A stretch of DNA of 6,620 nucleotides from Candidatus Krumholzibacteriia bacterium (GTDB lineage Bacteria > Krumholzibacteriota > Krumholzibacteriia > LZORAL124-64-63): NCBI GenBank assembly GCA_030632925.1, contig DAOVTU010000171.1, positions 1 through 6,620 on the forward strand, read 5' to 3'. The position numbers and the translations under genes are program-made. The notes under the pieces were generated by a model, which worked only from the letters and a program-made list of their open reading frames with translations, was not told where the DNA came from and did not search any database. Below, piece by piece: positions 5,997 to 6,620 of this stretch; the stretch's first letter is position 1; the number at the start of each line of letters is the position of its first letter.

Positions 5997-6015
5997 CGTT
6001 CCCTACCGGGGAACG
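5997..6015. repeat. Inverted repeat CGTTCCC-TACCG-GGGAACG
   Basis: Perfect 7-bp arms (5997-6003 and 6009-6015) around a 5-base loop, with partial copies on both sides (GGAAC at 5990-5994, TTTCCC at 6019-6023). No T-run follows, so it may be a second protein-binding site or an mRNA hairpin rather than a terminator. It lies between the TPR gene terminator and the exbB gene. Confidence 0.4.
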
Positions 6016-6048
6016 TGGTTTCCCGTAGTGGCTCGGTGTCACAAGCCC

Positions 6049-6080
6049 AAAAAGGCCCGGACGAGGAGTTCGCCCGGGCC
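6049..6080 (-). terminator. Intrinsic terminator of the TPR gene
   Basis: Read on the - strand, GGCCCGGGCGA (6080-6070) pairs with TCGTCCGGGCC (6064-6054) over 11 pairs, including one G-U, around the loop ACTCC, and is followed by five T (6053-6049). It begins 36 bp after the TPR stop codon and separates that gene from the exbB-led operon. Confidence 0.9.
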
Positions 6081-6116
6081 GTGGATGATTTTCTTGATCG
6101 TCAGGATGCCTGCTGA

Positions 6117-6620
6117 TCAACCTCCGGCCGAAGCCGTGGGTTGGATCAGGGCGATGCGTTCGCGAGCCATCTCGGTCCATTCGGGTTTGCCGTTGGTATC
6201 GATGATCCGCTGCCAGGCATTGCGGGCCGCCGACCAGTCGCCGCGTTCTTCACTCAGTTCGGCCATGCGGGCCAGACTGGCAATGCGGAAGGCGTTGTCG
6301 CTTTGGCCCTCGTCGGCAGCCGAACCATAGGCCGTCAGGGCCAAGTCGATCCGGTCGTTTTTCTCCTGGCACTCGCCCTGCCGATAGCGGACTTCGGCCA
6401 GGGGGGCATCGCCATAGCTCAAGGCGTGGTCGTAGGCTTCGACAGCCTGTTGGTAGTCGCCCACTTCTTCCTGGTAGAGAGTGGCGATCTGCACCCACAG
6501 TCCAGACGCATTTTCATGGCTGGGATAGTCGCTCAGGAAGCGCACGTAACCACCGATGGCGGCATGCCAGTCTTCGACTTCCTGATAGCAGATCGCGGCG
6601 TTGTAGGCCGCCAGTGGCGC
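6117..6620 (-). CDS. Tetratricopeptide-repeat protein, C-terminal part, truncated by window edge
   Basis: The frame is open from the right edge (6620) to a TGA at 6119-6117, giving 167 visible C-terminal residues; the start lies outside the window. At least four TPR-type helix pairs are visible, for example LAAYNAAICYQEVEDWHAAI, ATLYQEEVGDYQQAVEAYDHA, RYRQGECQEKNDRIDLALTAY and ARMAELSEERGDWSAARNAW. It ends in a short non-repeat tail (PTASAGG). TPR proteins serve as interaction scaffolds, and in Tol-Pal loci a TPR protein (CpoB/YbgF) often accompanies the motor genes. Here the TPR gene lies upstream on the same strand but has its own terminator, so a link to the motor is only suggested by position. 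The N-terminus, and with it any signal peptide, is not visible. Confidence 0.88.
   Translation of the reverse strand, partial: APLAAYNAAICYQEVEDWHAAIGGYVRFLSDYPSHENASGLWVQIATLYQEEVGDYQQAVEAYDHALSYGDAPLAEVRYRQGECQEKNDRIDLALTAYGSAADEGQSDNAFRIASLARMAELSEERGDWSAARNAWQRIIDTNGKPEWTEMARERIALIQPTASAGG

Larger units (their letters stand above)
5819..6116 (-). promoter_or_regulatory. Intergenic control region upstream of the exbB-led operon
   Basis: This 298-bp stretch has no gene I can support. Its right part (6049-6080) is the terminator of the TPR gene, so the operon must start transcription between about 6048 and 5819. I see no strong sigma-70 promoter. One weak option on the - strand is TTGCAA (5899-5894) with CAGCAT 18 bp on; its -35 would fall inside the palindrome at 5886-5905. 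Other items are the inverted repeat at 5997-6015, GGAACG motifs, and a 5-bp stem GTGGC/GCCAC (5838-5842 with 5856-5860) in the presumed leader. Confidence 0.6.

Noticed and set aside
1..6620. CRISPR array, tRNA/rRNA genes, insertion sequences
   Set aside because: No spaced direct repeats, no cloverleaf or rRNA-like sequence, and no transposase or terminal inverted repeats were seen on either strand.

Overview
The window is a compact, GC-rich bacterial segment with Gram-negative envelope genes. It contains a TonB/Tol-type energy transducer, a MotA/TolQ/ExbB channel protein, two ExbD-type proteins and a secreted protein with an OmpA-like C-terminus. The gene style suggests a member of the FCB/Krumholzibacteriota-Eisenbacteria-like or deltaproteobacterial lineages: tandem ExbD genes, a FlgD-like Ig domain, and a histidine kinase with a Cys-rich PAS and an FSTKG-type ATPase domain. 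That placement is from recall of family style, not from a phylogenetic marker, and is uncertain.

Layout, left to right. (1) The C-terminal part of a + strand protein made of about five 30-residue glycine/aromatic repeats enters from the left edge and stops at 649. (2) A strong hairpin with T-runs on both sides (670-707) separates it from convergent - strand genes. (3) A - strand operon runs from about 5818 down to 707, in transcription order: exbB/tolQ-like, exbD-like A, exbD-like B, tonB-like, FlgD-Ig/OmpA-like secreted protein, sensor histidine kinase. Spacings are 22 bp, a 4-base ATGA overlap, a 1-base TGATG overlap, 10 bp and 75 bp, which fits one co-transcribed and partly translationally coupled unit. 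(4) The stretch 5819-6116 (about 300 bp) has no gene. It holds a good intrinsic terminator for the upstream gene, a 20-bp near-palindrome and several GGAACG motifs, and must contain the operon promoter. (5) The C-terminal part of a - strand TPR protein runs off the right edge.

How the genes may work together (inference). The ExbB-like pentamer and ExbD-like stator/plug proteins would use the proton gradient to move the TonB-like protein across the periplasm. The OmpA-like protein would act at the peptidoglycan or outer membrane, and the kinase would sense something, possibly redox, metal or a ligand at its Cys cluster, and signal in connection with this machine. The gene order resembles tolQ-tolR-tolA-pal more than a simple exb-ton locus, but there is no TolB propeller and the OmpA-like protein has no lipobox. 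No TonB-dependent receptor lies in the window.

The main oddities are the paired ExbD proteins, of which only one keeps the membrane Asp; the histidine kinase with a four-Cys PAS insertion and a rewritten G1 box; a 20-residue-period repeat in the TonB-like linker; and the Tol-Pal-like operon capped by a kinase.
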